Below are positions 9,230 through 21,055 of a stretch of DNA of 64,000 nucleotides, in pieces; positions within the stretch are counted from its first letter, which is position 1, and every line of letters begins with the position of its first letter. The position numbers were made by a program, and so were the translations under genes. This DNA comes from Cryptomeria japonica (Eukaryota > Streptophyta > Pinopsida > Cupressales > Cupressaceae), in contig NC_081412.1 of assembly GCF_030272615.1 (NCBI RefSeq), positions 144,314,247 to 144,378,246 on the forward strand, written 5' to 3'. A model generated the notes under the pieces. It made no database searches and was not told the origin of the DNA. It saw only the letters and a list, made by a program, of their open reading frames with translations.

Positions 9230-9403
9230 TCAGGGTGGTCTAAAGCCAAACTGTTCGAGAGAATTTTGCACTATTATTTTTTTGGAACAAGAATCTGATC
9301 CATCCTTCAAACCCAAACCCTTGAGTGAGGAATCCATCAATACATTTTCGACTGGAGCATCCTCTCCAATTTCTTCCTCCTGTGCTTCATCAATGGTAGT
9401 CAT
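9230..9403 (-). CDS. Unidentified coding-like fragment
   Basis: A minus-strand reading of 57 codons starts at an ATG (9,403) and stops at a TGA (9,230-9,232). Its composition looks coding: an acidic stretch (AQEEEIGEDAPVENV) followed by LKGLGLKDGSDSCSKK. Directly upstream, a 24-27-bp duplication repeats EEYMTTIAEE with a stop in between. It is not recognised and may be a fragment of a gene exon lying beside the eS6 pseudogene, or chance. Confidence 0.28.
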   Translation of the reverse strand: MTTIDEAQEEEIGEDAPVENVLMDSSLKGLGLKDGSDSCSKKIIVQNSLEQFGFRPP

Positions 9404-10256
9404 TCATTCTTCAGCAATGGTAGTCATATATTCTTCAGCAGCAGCGTGTGTTTGTTATTTTTTCTGCCAAATGAAATTTACTAGTTGAGGGCACATATGC
9501 TGAAGAAAATCAATGGAAATGTTTTAGCAGTATCCAAGACTAACACACAAAAGCCTTGCACCATTAAACGACTCTCCCGAAACAACAGGAGAAATAATCT
9601 CGAGCAATTATTCTATATTTGGTTAAAATCTCTGACAAAATGCTACTGTTTAAACCATTTGAAAAGAGCCCAAGTTTGATATGGATTCCTGGGAAAAAGA
9701 AGGCAGAGAAGAAAATGCGGTTGAAGGCTTGTGAAGAAAAAAGAAAGAATTCAGAACAGATGGTAACATGTATCCATGCAATGCCACAATTTGCACACTG
9801 CAACTACTTCTATCTTTATTTTATTCTTTTCAAAGCCTTACAATTAATTGATTTACCGTAAATTATCCTGGCCAGCCAATAAAAAGCACAAAATGTTTAT
9901 TAATTTTAAAAAATCAAATTTTTATTATAAAAAATTGTAATTTAATAGCATATTAATATTAACCTCTTATGCTGATAAATCTAATACTTATATATTAACA
10001 AATTGACAAATTATTGGGGGAGTTTTTTTTCAATTATCAGCACATATGCTTGCTAATTAGACTTGTCCTTAAATATCAATTCATCTCTTAATCACTACCA
10101 TTCTTGAAATATAGTTTGGTGTGAAAAGATATATGTAACAAATTATTCTCATTTGCACATATGAGAACAATTGGTGTTTAGCAAATTGAAGATTATCAGA
10201 GCTATGCATATGTTGCATATAAAACCATCATGAAAGATGATTAATGTATCTTAAAC
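9404..10256. other. Non-coding, AT-rich
   Basis: A lysine-rich plus-strand reading (KKKAEKKMRLKACEEKRKNS, about 9,688-9,750) runs up to a possible splice donor ATG/GTAACA near 9,760. It is not assignable to any family. Nothing else is seen. Confidence 0.4.
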
Positions 10257-10493
10257 CAGCGAGAAAGGTAATAAAACATTCACCTTGGTAGTAAAGAATG
10301 AATTAGCACGTTAGAATGTCTTAACATTTTCAATTCTATTAGGAGGTTATGTGATCACAAGTTTCATCTTTTTCAGCGAGAAAGGTAATAAAACATTCAC
10401 CTTGGTAGTAAAGAATGAATTAACACATTAGAATGTCTTAACATTTTCACTTCTATTAGGAGGTTATGTGACCACAAGTTTCGTCATTTTCAA
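10257..10493. repeat. Two-copy tandem duplication, 117-bp unit
   Basis: CAGCGAGAAAGGTAATAAAA starts at 10,257 and again at 10,374. The copies differ by only a few bases. Confidence 0.9.
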
Positions 10494-10587
10494 GCTTTGG
10501 GTGCTTTGCATTAAGAAGTAGTTCATAGTATTATGTCAATTATAAAGATAAGAAGATGCTATCAATATATAGGGATTATATGTTATA

Positions 10588-10777
10588 GGGATAGGATTTA
10601 ATAGATAAGCATGTTTTAATAGTTGTTATTTCTTATAAAATAAGTATTAGTATTGTATTTAAAGAGGTTAAAAAATCTAATTGGGATAGGATTTAATAGA
10701 TAAGCATGTGTTAATAGTTGTTATTTCTTATAAAATAAGAATTAGTATTGTATTTAGAAAGGTTAAAAAATCTAATT
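10588..10777. repeat. Two-copy tandem duplication, 95-bp unit
   Basis: GGGATAGGATTTAATAGATA starts at 10,588 and 10,683 and both copies run to AAAAATCTAATT. They are nearly identical. Confidence 0.9.
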
Positions 10778-11460
10778 TTTGAAATCATATTAAGGAAATA
10801 ACTAATGGTGTAGTGATATGCAAGATGATTTGCAATAGATGTATGAATGTACAAGTTTTTGAATATTTTTAACGTTCCCCACACTTTTTTTTAATTCAAT
10901 AAAGACATAGTTGATATGATTATATTGTTGATATTGAGACTTCAAACAATCATGTTAAGCTTTCAACTTTAATACACCGATGTGCTGAATTTTTTATAAA
11001 AGAATTCTATTATTTAAAAATTTGATTGATGCAAATTTAATATATAAAACTATAGAATCCATTTTCCTAATATTAACATATTGTTCATATATTCAAATTG
11101 TATATTATGTCTTTAGTAGTATAACTAGTATATATATCTTTTATAATCTATCTAATGTAAGTCCAAAGATATTGAGGCATTTGATTTTTTAATTTAATAA
11201 TGTTATATTATTTAAGTGAAATAAGGAAAGAAAATAAATGACTTGATATCTCTTAGCTTACTTTACAGTTGCAACATATAAGAAATTAAATAAGTGAATA
11301 ATAATAATTGTGTAACTTCATTTTTTTTAATAGAAGTATCTAATCAAATAAATAAAAATTAACAATTATTATTTTTTAATCTAAGTGATTTAACTTTAAT
11401 AAAATTATTCTCTCATTTAAATTTTTATTTTAAGTTAGTTCTTATTAAAGACAAACAAAA
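10778..11460. other. Very AT-rich spacer
   Basis: No coding potential, element ends or repeats are seen beyond simple A/T tracts. Confidence 0.5.
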
Positions 11461-12150
11461 ATTAAAACCTAACCATTATTAACTATAATCCTGATTGAAC
11501 CCTAACCCTAACCCTACTTCAATAGTAATCGTAATTAAATTCTAATTGTAACCTTTATTGAGCCTTAATCTCAATTGAACCCCAATCATAGAGTTGAACT
11601 CAATCATTTCTTAAGCCTAATTGAAGTCTAATTCTAACACTAATTGATCACCAATCCTAACCATACTGCTAATTGCACCCTTGGTGAACCCTATGCCTAA
11701 TTAAATTGTAATTGCAACTGTGAACTGCAAATAAGTTGTAATACTAGTTGAATTACAATTAAACACTAACTCTAACCCAAATTAAATTGAAATCATTATT
11801 AAACCCTAATGTATACCCTTATATCCTAACTCAAATTGAACCCTAATGCTAATGATAAAGCTTGGGGTTCAAATTGGGTTAGGATTAAGGTTTTAGGGTT
11901 AGGAATAGGGTTATAGTTAGCATTCAATTAGGGTATGGATTAGTATTATATTATGGTAAGGGTTATTGATAGAGTTAGGGTTAGGGTGTGATTAGTGTTA
12001 GGATTTAATTTGCATTGAATTTTTCATTGCACAATACAGTTTAGGTTTAAAATTAGAATTAAATTTGGATTATAGTTAAGTCTGAATTTGTGTTAGGGTC
12101 CAACAAGGGTTACAATTGAGTTTAGATTATGATTCAATTAGGGTTAGCAT
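11461..12150. repeat. Fold-back of degenerate telomere-like repeats
   Basis: The left half (to about 11,850) is full of AACCCTAA, CCTAACCCTA and AATTGAACCCTAAT words. The right half carries their complements (GGGTTAGG, TTAGGGTTAGGG, AATTAGGG). The centre is a clear inverted repeat: 11,823-11,843 pairs with 11,865-11,885 with 2 mismatches in 21 bases across a 21-base loop. True short telomere-type runs occur at 11,507-11,520 and 11,977-11,990. The orientation (CCCTAA first, TTAGGG second) is opposite to that expected for fused chromosome ends. Confidence 0.75.
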
Positions 12151-12284
12151 TATTGCCTCCTTTACTACAAGGACAAAAGAAGATAGGGTAGCAGGTGGAA
12201 GAGAAGGTGAAGAAAATTTATGCTTAAGTGGTTGATGAAACCTTCACATTAACCATGGCAAGCTAAATGACTATGATAAAGAGC

Positions 12285-13430
12285 CTACTGATAGGAAAGA
12301 GGAGCACCAAGTGCCACATTAGACACAACCTTTATTTGAAGTATGTCTATGGCCTGTGTGGAAGACAAAATATTAGGTAGAGAAGTGATAAGGGGTAGTT
12401 CCAAGGAGGGAGCGATGAACGCCTGAACCCTTATGGGGTGAGGTTCATTAAATTCACTCAAAGGATTTAGAAGTGAGACAAAAGTAGTAGTAGTAGAAGA
12501 AAACACTAGAACAAGAACAAAAGCATAGTTACACGTTGAAGCACAAGACTTGTTCTCAGTCTTCTGTGTAGAATCATATCGATGAGCCATCCTTGTTGAC
12601 AATTCGTACGTTCATGAGCAAGATGGTTCCAACGAGAATGGGGACCAAGAATAGAAACTTGAGAATACTTTGAAGCATCTTACTCCATGGGTGCAATTTG
12701 TTTGTCAATGATGTATGTAAGGGGAATGACTTCAATCCAATAAGTGAAATATTTAGTGGCAATGATGATGAATATGTGGCCATTAGAGGAAGTAGGATGG
12801 ATCTTTCCCATGAAGTCGAGTCCCCATTGGGAGAGGGAAATGTTGAATTAATTGATTGAAGTTCCTATGTTGATGCATGAATAAGTTCTCCATGAATCTG
12901 GTATTGATGACATTTCTTGACAAACCAGTAAGCATCTCGTTCCACAAAATATCACCCTCTAGTTTTCCCTACGTGCTGCTATTGAACCTAGCCCTTCACT
13001 ATGTATACCAAAAACCAAATCCTCAAAAACCACTAGCTCCTCATTCCAAAAGGATGTTGTCATGAGCACATGTAACCTAAAAAAGTAGTCCTATGAAGAT
13101 CCCCATTATTATAAACCTTCAAGTTAGTGGGGCCATGTTGGGAACATAAAAAATCCCAAAACTAAGAAGTCAAAAAACTCCTCTATCCATTTATTATGGA
13201 GGAGATTAATTTGTTTTGGGAGGAGTCTACCAAAGTTAATTTGAAAGTCAAGGAATAGGTTGATAAAATGGCCATTGTTACTAGCACTGTGAATTTGATA
13301 GAGGGCTCTAGGTTGAGAATTAGGCATTCTAAGATGATACTTCGAATGACTTATAGAAATATAGGTCAAAGAAAATAAATAAAAAAGTAAGTAAGAAGAG
13401 GAAGAAGATATGAAAATAAAAACCAAGGTT
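12285..13430 (-). pseudogene. pol (fragment): Gypsy pol relic: RNase H end, integrase
   Basis: Minus-strand pieces in the correct pol order. Near 13,260-13,330 an IPR..N..AMAT-like RNase H terminus is recognisable only in part. About 12,930-12,840 has the integrase zinc-finger end CHQYQIHGELIHA. At 12,858-12,690 the integrase core start reads QWGLDFMGKIHPTSSNGH and then KYFTYWIEVIPL before a TAA. About 12,420-12,290 has the late integrase motif LLGTTPYHF and a degraded EAVLPIEVEIPS-like stretch. Several frameshifts and stops are present. It is similar to, but more decayed than, the integrase of gypsy-2 at 22,368-23,400. No LTRs can be attached. Confidence 0.65.
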
Positions 13431-16079
13431 CCTATTTTGTTTGATGAGATAAATGCTCCCCTCTTAGACTAAGATGACTGAAATCGTCCCCATTATTCAA
13501 CCTACTCAAAAAGGCTATACCAAGTGTGAGCATACTAGTACAAAGTAGCTATCCTCAAGACCAAAGTAAAAGGCCTGAAAGGAAAGTTGAGAGCCCTCTA
13601 TCGGTTTTTCTCAAAATTCATGCACAAGTCAGGAAGTAATCTCTGTCTTGCAAGAAATGGAGCTCAAATGCCACATAAGTGGTATAGGAGCCAACACTAG
13701 TACCATCTTATTTTTATTTTTGATAAAATTTTTTAACTATATTTGGTTTTTAGTGTGATGATAAAGGCCTATTGTTAGTCATCTTTCTTTTTTTTGCCCT
13801 TGAAGGTCCTTCTCATTTGCAGTTTGGAGATGCATAGATCTCGACAGTGATTTAATTATGTGTCTAAGGATGCAAAGGTGATTGTTGTGTTTTGCTTTTG
13901 AGTGATTATACTATGTTTTGCTTTAGTGTACTTTGTGTACCCTTGTATTTCATGATGTGTATAAAACAACCACATATTCAAGATGAGTATACATCAACAT
14001 GTCACTTGCTAGTATTATTTGCATTGAGATCTGCATATGTTATTGTACCAAGTTCCTTATGAGTATTTGGTGTATTCTTTGGTGGTGGTATCCCCTATGA
14101 TGCACATGAGATGGTAAAGTACGAAATTGTTGTTATGCTTCAATTCAATGTATGTGTGAGATATTGTTTAAATGTGGTTACAAAATTTATGATGTTTTGA
14201 GACATTAATATTAATGTTGAAATTAAATGATAATGTGATTAATTTTAGTTAAATCCAATGAAATTATATATATTCTATTGAACATTGGTAGGGGATTTTG
14301 CTATGCTTTAGCTATTATCTACATGCACAAGTACACTTGACATTTGTGAAGTGATTATAAGTACATGGTATTTCTTCACCTAGCTCCACAAGTCTAAGTT
14401 ATACCCCAATGATGGTTATATTGGAGATGTCACATTGACCATAAATATTTGAGCTTGCCCATCATACTTGATTTGAGTAAGATTTCCTATTAGGTTAATT
14501 GCGTAAATTACTTTGAATATTGTGATTGGTAGCATTTTGAAAACCTTAATCCTATGTGGACGTTCAGTAAATGAGTGTTTGAATATTTTATATAAATTTA
14601 AACTGGAAAATACTTTATGGTTTTAAAATTGTCATTTAATACTAAAATAGAAATATGATTATTAGTGCATGTTTTGGAAAAATGTGGATAAATGGAATTA
14701 GTTGGGAATTAAAAATAATTATTTTTTATTTTCAAAATTATGAAAACTACTTTTGGATTAAAAGTGAAAAATAGAATCTGTTTAATACTTAACATATTTT
14801 TGAGAGAAAATGGGGGAGAAAAACCCTCTTTGTGAAGAAAATTGATTTGTCCATTCATTCTTTCTTTTTATTTCATTTGATTAAGATGTGTATAATTGTT
14901 TATGTGAAATTTTTAGAAATTTTGCAATATATGGAGTTACTATTGCCCAAATTTTTAGGAAAAGATTGAAATGTGAATTTTACATAAAAAAAATGGGGTG
15001 TTTGACACTTTTATTCCAAAATGGTATTCTTGAAATTTTGATTTCACATTTTTAAATTTTGGGTGAAATTCAAAGCTATTTTAATAAAGTTTCATCGAAT
15101 TTTCTAGTTTTGGGTGGAATTATGAAAATTTAAAAATTTATAATTTATGATGAATAATGATAGATTATCATGTGGGAAATAAGGTATACTTCATTTTTTT
15201 TTAAAAGAGATGTTTTGGGATTGTGTTTTAAACAAAAATGTAAAAATATAAATTATGTTGTGAAAATATTATGGAAATGGGAAATTGTGCATTGTTTTCT
15301 TTTACACCACATTCATTGGTGAATTGACGAGTCTAGGGCATAGGTACTAGAGAGGGTTATATGAGTGGATCCCAATGTGTCCTCAAACCAAAGTGGTATG
15401 AGAGAGGCAATCATGTTTGGGGATTGATTAATCAAGTGAAAACCAATGAAACATGGCTAGTTGTTTTTCCAAGATAATGGAAACCCCTTGCATACCTTGA
15501 GTGCTTGTAAAGGCTAAGGATGATGAATTAAGATGTCCTTTGCATACTTTGAGAAATTGTAAAGGCCAAGGATTATAACTTGGGAATACATGCACGCTTG
15601 TGGAGCATGGGACTTGTATGATTGAGTATTTTGATTTGTATTGTTGGTTTGTGGTAATTGATCATGATGCCATGCTTAAATTTTGGTGACTATGTCATCC
15701 ACACTTTTCCCAAAATCAATTAACAAGGGAGTGCAGGGGGTAGAGGCCCTCCTATGGGGACCTAGGGATGGAGCCCACAATAGGGGTTTGGGGATAGTTA
15801 GGGGCAACACATGTAAGGGAAAAGTTGCCCATTATTTATTAAAGGAGTTAGCTATATCAAAAGGATCTTTTCTTACCATTGGATGGAAAAGTAAATAAAT
15901 TGACCAGTATAACAAATCCAATATGAGAGGTTCTTAAACTTTAAAAGTTTAAGGTAAATGTGAAATTTGAAAGTTTTGTTTCATGTTTCTCTTGCATTTT
16001 GTTTTGTCTTTTCTTAAATTGTATTATAAGAGAGAAAAACCACATATACGGTTTCTCCAATAATAAAAAATCTTCAAAT
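13431..16079. other. Non-coding flank of the gypsy-1 insertion
   Basis: No gene is seen. A loose two-copy repeat at about 15,494-15,580 (GAGTGCTTGTAAAGGCTAAGG and GAGAAATTGTAAAGGCCAAGG) suggests an old LTR or untranslated region, but no termini could be set. The last five bases, CAAAT (16,075-16,079), are the gypsy-1 target duplication. Confidence 0.45.
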
Positions 16080-17217
16080 TGTAACATCCTAAAATTGCAC
16101 CCTTGTACAATTTTGACCGCATTGGGTCCCTGCCTTAGAATTTGCGTCCCTTGGCCTGACTGGAACCTGATTATGCTCATACCCCTCATGAATTGCACCA
16201 TTCTTGACCTTACCTATGCACATGGCATCTTATCCTAGCCCTAAATAGGGGTGGGACTAGGGCGCCATGCTCTGGTCCCCCCTAGTTTGGGTCCCCTTTG
16301 AACCCCTTGCCCTATTTCAAATTTGGGTGGGATTCCTCTCTCCTTGTCGGCTCATGTCAGGAAATTAGTAAGTTTTCTGAGAGTTTTTCCCCTCTCATTT
16401 GACATCTAACACATCTATGAAGCATCCGACAAACACATGAGATCAAGGAATCAAGCATTCAAGAGCAACTGAGCATTAATCAGTCTTCCTTCAAGCCTTG
16501 GAGCAACAATAAAGTCAAGATTCAAGCATTGAAGTAGACATCTTTCATCCTATTTTGTTGAAGACTTCATCAAGCCCTAATTCTGCGTGGAGACAAACAA
16601 AACTTCACAAGGAGGTATATCACTTAATTTTTAGTCATTATTTAGCATTGTCCTCAAAAGGAGAACCTTCCATTATAGCAATTTGAATTATCTTAATCTC
16701 AATTTCATGGTCAATTCCAAAATAAGGGTTTGACCTAAGGAAAGCCCTTATTCCCAACCTATTTATGTTTCTTTTTTAGTGTAGGAAACAAGTATGAAGT
16801 TGTACTCTTTAGAATATGAATTATTTGTAGAGACAAATCAACCCTCTTTGGCGTGTAAAAAAGTAGGAGGACTAGGGCGATGGGCACACCGGTCCTAACA
16901 TTTTTGGAGCTTTTTCGGGGATCAGATCCGAATCTGCATATACTACTCAGATCCAGGTGCACGTGAAAATCCCATATATGTAGCTCATTGTTTCCGCATT
17001 TTTACCTTCACTTCTCAACACTTTATCTTAATTCAACATTTCAATTCACAAAAGAGGGTAAAAAAAATTCGTACTCCCCTAAATCCAATCAGTATTTAGT
17101 CCTTATCATCACTGATTTGGGATTGAATCTATTAGATTCATCCCTCTTTTGAATCTAATGACAAATTAGTGGTTTTCATCCCTCTAATGGTGGAAACCCT
17201 AATTTTTCACCATTACA
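16080..17217 (+). repeat. Gypsy-1 5' LTR
   Basis: 1,138 bp with TG...CA ends. It is alignable by eye along its length with 46,686-47,870, for example AAAATTGCAC near the start, GACTAGGGCG in the middle and AAACCCTAATTTTTCACCAT at the end. Confidence 0.9.
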
Positions 17218-17219
17218 TT

Positions 17220-17232
17220 TTGGTGAACCCAA
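17220..17232 (+). promoter_or_regulatory. Gypsy-1 primer binding site
   Basis: TGGTGAACCCAAC lies two bases after the LTR. The same signal (TGGTGAACTCGAC, TGGTGAACCCGAC) follows LTR ends at 52,256 and 58,612. The matching tRNA was not determined. Confidence 0.65.
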
Positions 17233-17860
17233 CTCCTTACATATTTGCTTCTGATTTATGTTCTCAGATCTAAGTGTGTATGCAATTTAAAATTCAAGTA
17301 TTCATTTACAAGTTTGATTTCCTGGCAAATTTTTAAAAATTAGAGGTTAATTTCACTAAAACCTAATTTTTTAATTGAAAATTGAGCTTGTGAATTGCTT
17401 TGGATTAGTTATTTCAAATTTGAGTGTTTTTCAATTTCAAATTTCAAATTTTCACCTACAAGTCAAATTTCAAATTTAAATTTTTAAAAATTAAGTGGTT
17501 AATTCCAAAACCCCTAATTTTTTAAATTTTAATTGAGTTTGTGGGTTGTTTAAATTTTGAATTTATCATTTTAGAGATGCCTCAAATTCAAAATTGCAAT
17601 CTTGGATCAAATTTCAAATTTAAATTTTACAATTAAGTGGTTAATTAAAAGAACCCTAATTTTTAAATTTAAATTAACCTTGTGGGTTGCCCAATTTTGG
17701 ATAGATTATTTCAATTTCAACCTTAGATCTAATTTTAAACATAAATTTTAATATTAAGAGGTTATTTTCACAAAGCCCTAATTTTATATTTAAATTTCCT
17801 ATTGGGTTGCATGATTTTTCACAATTATTCTTTATCTTTTCAATCAATTTGCTTATTTAA

Positions 17861-18320
17861 TTGAATAATCATTTTTATAAAATTTTGCTTTATTCAATTA
17901 TTTTGCAAGTTTCACATTCAAATTTCAAATTTCAAGTTTCAAATTTCAAAATTCAAATTTCCAATTTCCCTTCCTTAGTGCATGAGTTTACTATTATTTG
18001 TCCAACCTATAATATCCCTGTGAGAAGAAGTTGTAGAATTAAGGCTTCCCAAGGTTTAATTACCAAGGAAATGAAGCCTAATTTGAATAACTTCTTCCAT
18101 GAGGATGTTGGTGGTTCTTCCAATCCTACAAATGACCCCATTTATCCTCGACCAATTGGAGAAGATTGACAATTAGTTTGAAAATCTTCAACAATGCATG
18201 AGTCAACAATACTCGGAAAGTAAAGCTCTCCCATTGATTGAAGGATTGAGAAGAATGGTTCAAAGTGATAAACTTGGTGTTGATGTGTTACGTGGTATTT
18301 CTCATATTGTTGATACTAAT
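17861..18320 (+). pseudogene. gag: Gypsy-1 gag, N-terminal part
   Basis: The frame ends in NIPVRRSCRIKASQGLI and GGSSNPTNDPIYPRPIGED at a TGA (18,167-18,169). After a frameshift it resumes as SQQYSESKALPLIEGLRRMV and runs to GISHIVDTN at 18,320. There the reading is cut by gypsy-2 and resumes at 42,836 (IMPLKSCAEVL). This is the proximal Gag of a plant gypsy element. The preceding 17,233-17,860 is AT-rich leader with repeated TCAAATTTCAAATTT motifs and no coding signal. Confidence 0.7.
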
Positions 18321-19910
18321 CGTATGCCAAAATGTGGTATCATCCTGCAAATGGAAGAAAACACCTCAAACACACACATGAAACATTGCAATGGAGCTAG
18401 TAATCATAAAAACATGTTAGTGAGCCAAAAACTCTCAAAATTGTTCCATGCTCCTCTATCCCTAAAGATCCTTAAGATTCAAGGTGGCCCTCACTTGGAA
18501 GAGCACTTGATCTTTTAGATGTCAACCTGGAGAACAAGATTTAAATGATGATTCTAGGATCAAAATGAATGTAGCTAAGATCCTAGTGAATGGTGAGATG
18601 ATGATATGAGTGAAAGCTAAGGATGCAAGATGAAAACTAGTTATGATCAAGATGGTGTAGATGATATGAGGCTAAGTTAATTCCAAATTGAATATTATGA
18701 TGAGCTAATTAAGCTAGATGAATATGAAAAAGCATATAATTGATATGATCTAAAACATAATGCAATTAAGATAAATTCTATGATGCTAATGATAGAAGGC
18801 TTGGATGCTTGAAGCTGACCAATGAGCTCCTTTGATAACCTGTGAAAGACTATAATTTTGATGCAGGAGATTGGGATCCTTGAATTGAAGAAATGAGCTC
18901 TATTTATAGGCAAAATAGAGGAATGGATGGTTAGATTGAGTAATCTCAACAAGGGCTAGGATTGAAAGTTATCAATCCATGGGAGAGATTCAATCCAATC
19001 CCAAGTTGACAAATATCACCTTGAGAGGGCTTGAGAGGATGCTAAACAAGCATTAGATGCTAAGCAAGCAATTAGGGATAACCTCAAGGAGTGGCATCAT
19101 TGGATGATTCCATTAACCAGGGAGGCATGCTATTACCCAAGAGGTAAACTCTTGTGCAACATGGGAAAATGGTTAAAGTGACAACCATCATGGCTAAGGG
19201 GTGTGGGCTTGTAAGAGGCATTAAATTCCTTTTGAAGACTTTGTAGGCTAACTTGCTCAAAGAGGAAAACCACTAGTGATTTATGTAAGAGCCTTAAATG
19301 TTTGGAATACTCAACAAGTTAACTTGTTGAAATAGATAAAGTCTTAAATGCATTTTGAAGACTTTCTTCCAAATTTGGAGAAATAACTCCCCCAAATTTA
19401 GGGAAAGGACATGGTTAGGAGATTAGACACGATTAGGAGGTTTCTAGAAGGATGATTATGGAGGCAAGTGGGAGATGTAGGAGAATGCAAGTGGGTGAGG
19501 GAAAATAGATTTTTTAGCAAATTAAAATGGTTTAATTTAGCCAAAAGGGATGCAACATGCATTTGTAGGATTTTGCAAGAGGGGGGACTATTCACAAATA
19601 AATAATGATTTATTTATTTTCAAAGGGGATTTTCAATTAAATGTGAATTTAATCAAAAGGGGAAAAATGGATTTTAATCAAATAAATAAGATTTATTCAA
19701 TCAAATGGCTAAGGGTAGTAAATCAAACCTTACTTTAATTAATAGGTTAGGCTAGAAGAGGAAGATTTAATCAAATCTTTAATTTGATTAAAAGGTCAAT
19801 TAGAAGAATAGGGATATTAATTAAATCTTAATTTAATTAATTGGAAGAAATAGGGATAATCAAATGAATGCAATTCACTTAATTGATAGTGCAACTTTTA
19901 GGTGTCTACA
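18321..19910 (-). repeat. Gypsy-2 left (3') LTR
   Basis: 1,590 bp. Long parts match 31,850-32,388 and 41,784-42,830 at near identity, for example TCCTTAAGATTCAAGGTGGC and GACATGGTTAGGAGATTAGA. Confidence 0.92.
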
Positions 19911-19928
19911 TTTTGCCCCTCTTTGAGT
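19911..19928 (-). promoter_or_regulatory. Gypsy-2 polypurine tract
   Basis: On the minus strand AAAGAGGGGCAAAA abuts the TGTAGACACC start of the LTR. This confirms minus orientation of the element. Confidence 0.8.
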
Positions 19929-20271
19929 CAACACATGACCACATGTTGATTCAAAGAAAACGTTTAATTTGTCGTCAAATTTTTTCGATATGATGTTTGT
20001 GCCAAAATTATCGATATGATTCCTTGGATATGAACAATTGATTTTGATATGATACGCTGATGTGATTTTGTTGATATGAAGCTAGTATGAGATTGATATG
20101 GAGATTCAATATGATAATGCCTCCTCGTGAGATCGTTCGTGCACTAAAGGCATGAATGATCTCTCGAAAGAGGAAGAATGTTATTTGAAAGATGGAAGAG
20201 TGGATAGTTGATGACTTGCATGGGTTTGATAAGATTGATCAGATTGATTGGATTGATAAGAATGGGATCAA

Positions 20272-20594
20272 GTCTGGTTTTAGGAATGACACCTCTTGTA
20301 TAAGACAAATATGATCAAAACGTCTGGTTTCAGGAACAATATATTTTGTATAAGACTTGATCAAAACATCTAGTTTCAGGAAAGACACATCCTGTATAAG
20401 ACATGATAGAATGGATCAAATGAAATGGGTTGATAGAATTGATAAGATTGAAATCAAGTCTGGCTTTAGGAATGACACCTCCTGTATAAGACAAAAATGA
20501 TCAAAACGTCTGGTTTCAGGAACTATATATCATGTATAAGACTTGATCAAAATGTATGGTTTCAGAAAAGATACATCTTGTATAAGACATGATA
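20272..20594. repeat. Higher-order tandem repeat (46-50-bp unit, 187-bp block)
   Basis: Six units of the type GTCTGGTTTCAGGAA...TGTATAAGAC...GATCAAAA start at 20,272, 20,322, 20,368, 20,459, 20,508 and 20,554. They form two blocks of three units. Corresponding units in the two blocks are more alike than neighbours (unit 1 has GAATGACACCTC in both), so the block was duplicated as a whole. Confidence 0.85.
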
Positions 20595-20924
20595 GATGAG
20601 AGTTGGATGAATGATGGAGAAATTAAAGTGAAGAAAGATTCCATGATGATGCGATAGATATGCATGTGATGGATGCAATGATAAATGTGTGTTTTTAATT
20701 TTTATGATCTACATGCTTCTATGATGATTGCAATGTATAGCTAATAGATACTATATGTTTGGAAGGTGATATGCCTATGATGGTTGGATTTGATGATTGC
20801 AGATGCTTATGATTGTGCAAATGTTTCTAACAGGTTTTTGTGCTTTTATGTGCTTTGGATAATGTGATCTAGAATGCCAAATGTTCTTGATATGATATGC
20901 ACTATGCGATAATGATTTGAAACA

Positions 20925-21055
20925 TGAAATGTATCTTGAAAATGAGATGTATTCAATGTGAGATGTATCTTGAAAATGAGATGTAGGATGTGAGATGTAT
21001 CTTAATAATGAGATGTATGATATGCGATGTATCTTGAAAATGAGATGTATGATGA
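20925..21055. repeat. 31-34-bp tandem repeat, four units
   Basis: GTATCTTGAAAATGAGATGT recurs with GTATCT at 20,931, 20,965, 20,998 and 21,029. Confidence 0.8.

Noticed and set aside
11461-12150. Chromosome end or telomere fusion
   Set aside because: The repeats are degenerate, and the strand order (CCCTAA then TTAGGG) is the reverse of a head-to-head fusion. Ordinary sequence continues on both sides.
12877-13426. Short open frames taken as host genes
   Set aside because: The stretch aligns in fragments with RNase H/integrase of gypsy elements on the minus strand; the apparent genes are frame shadows.
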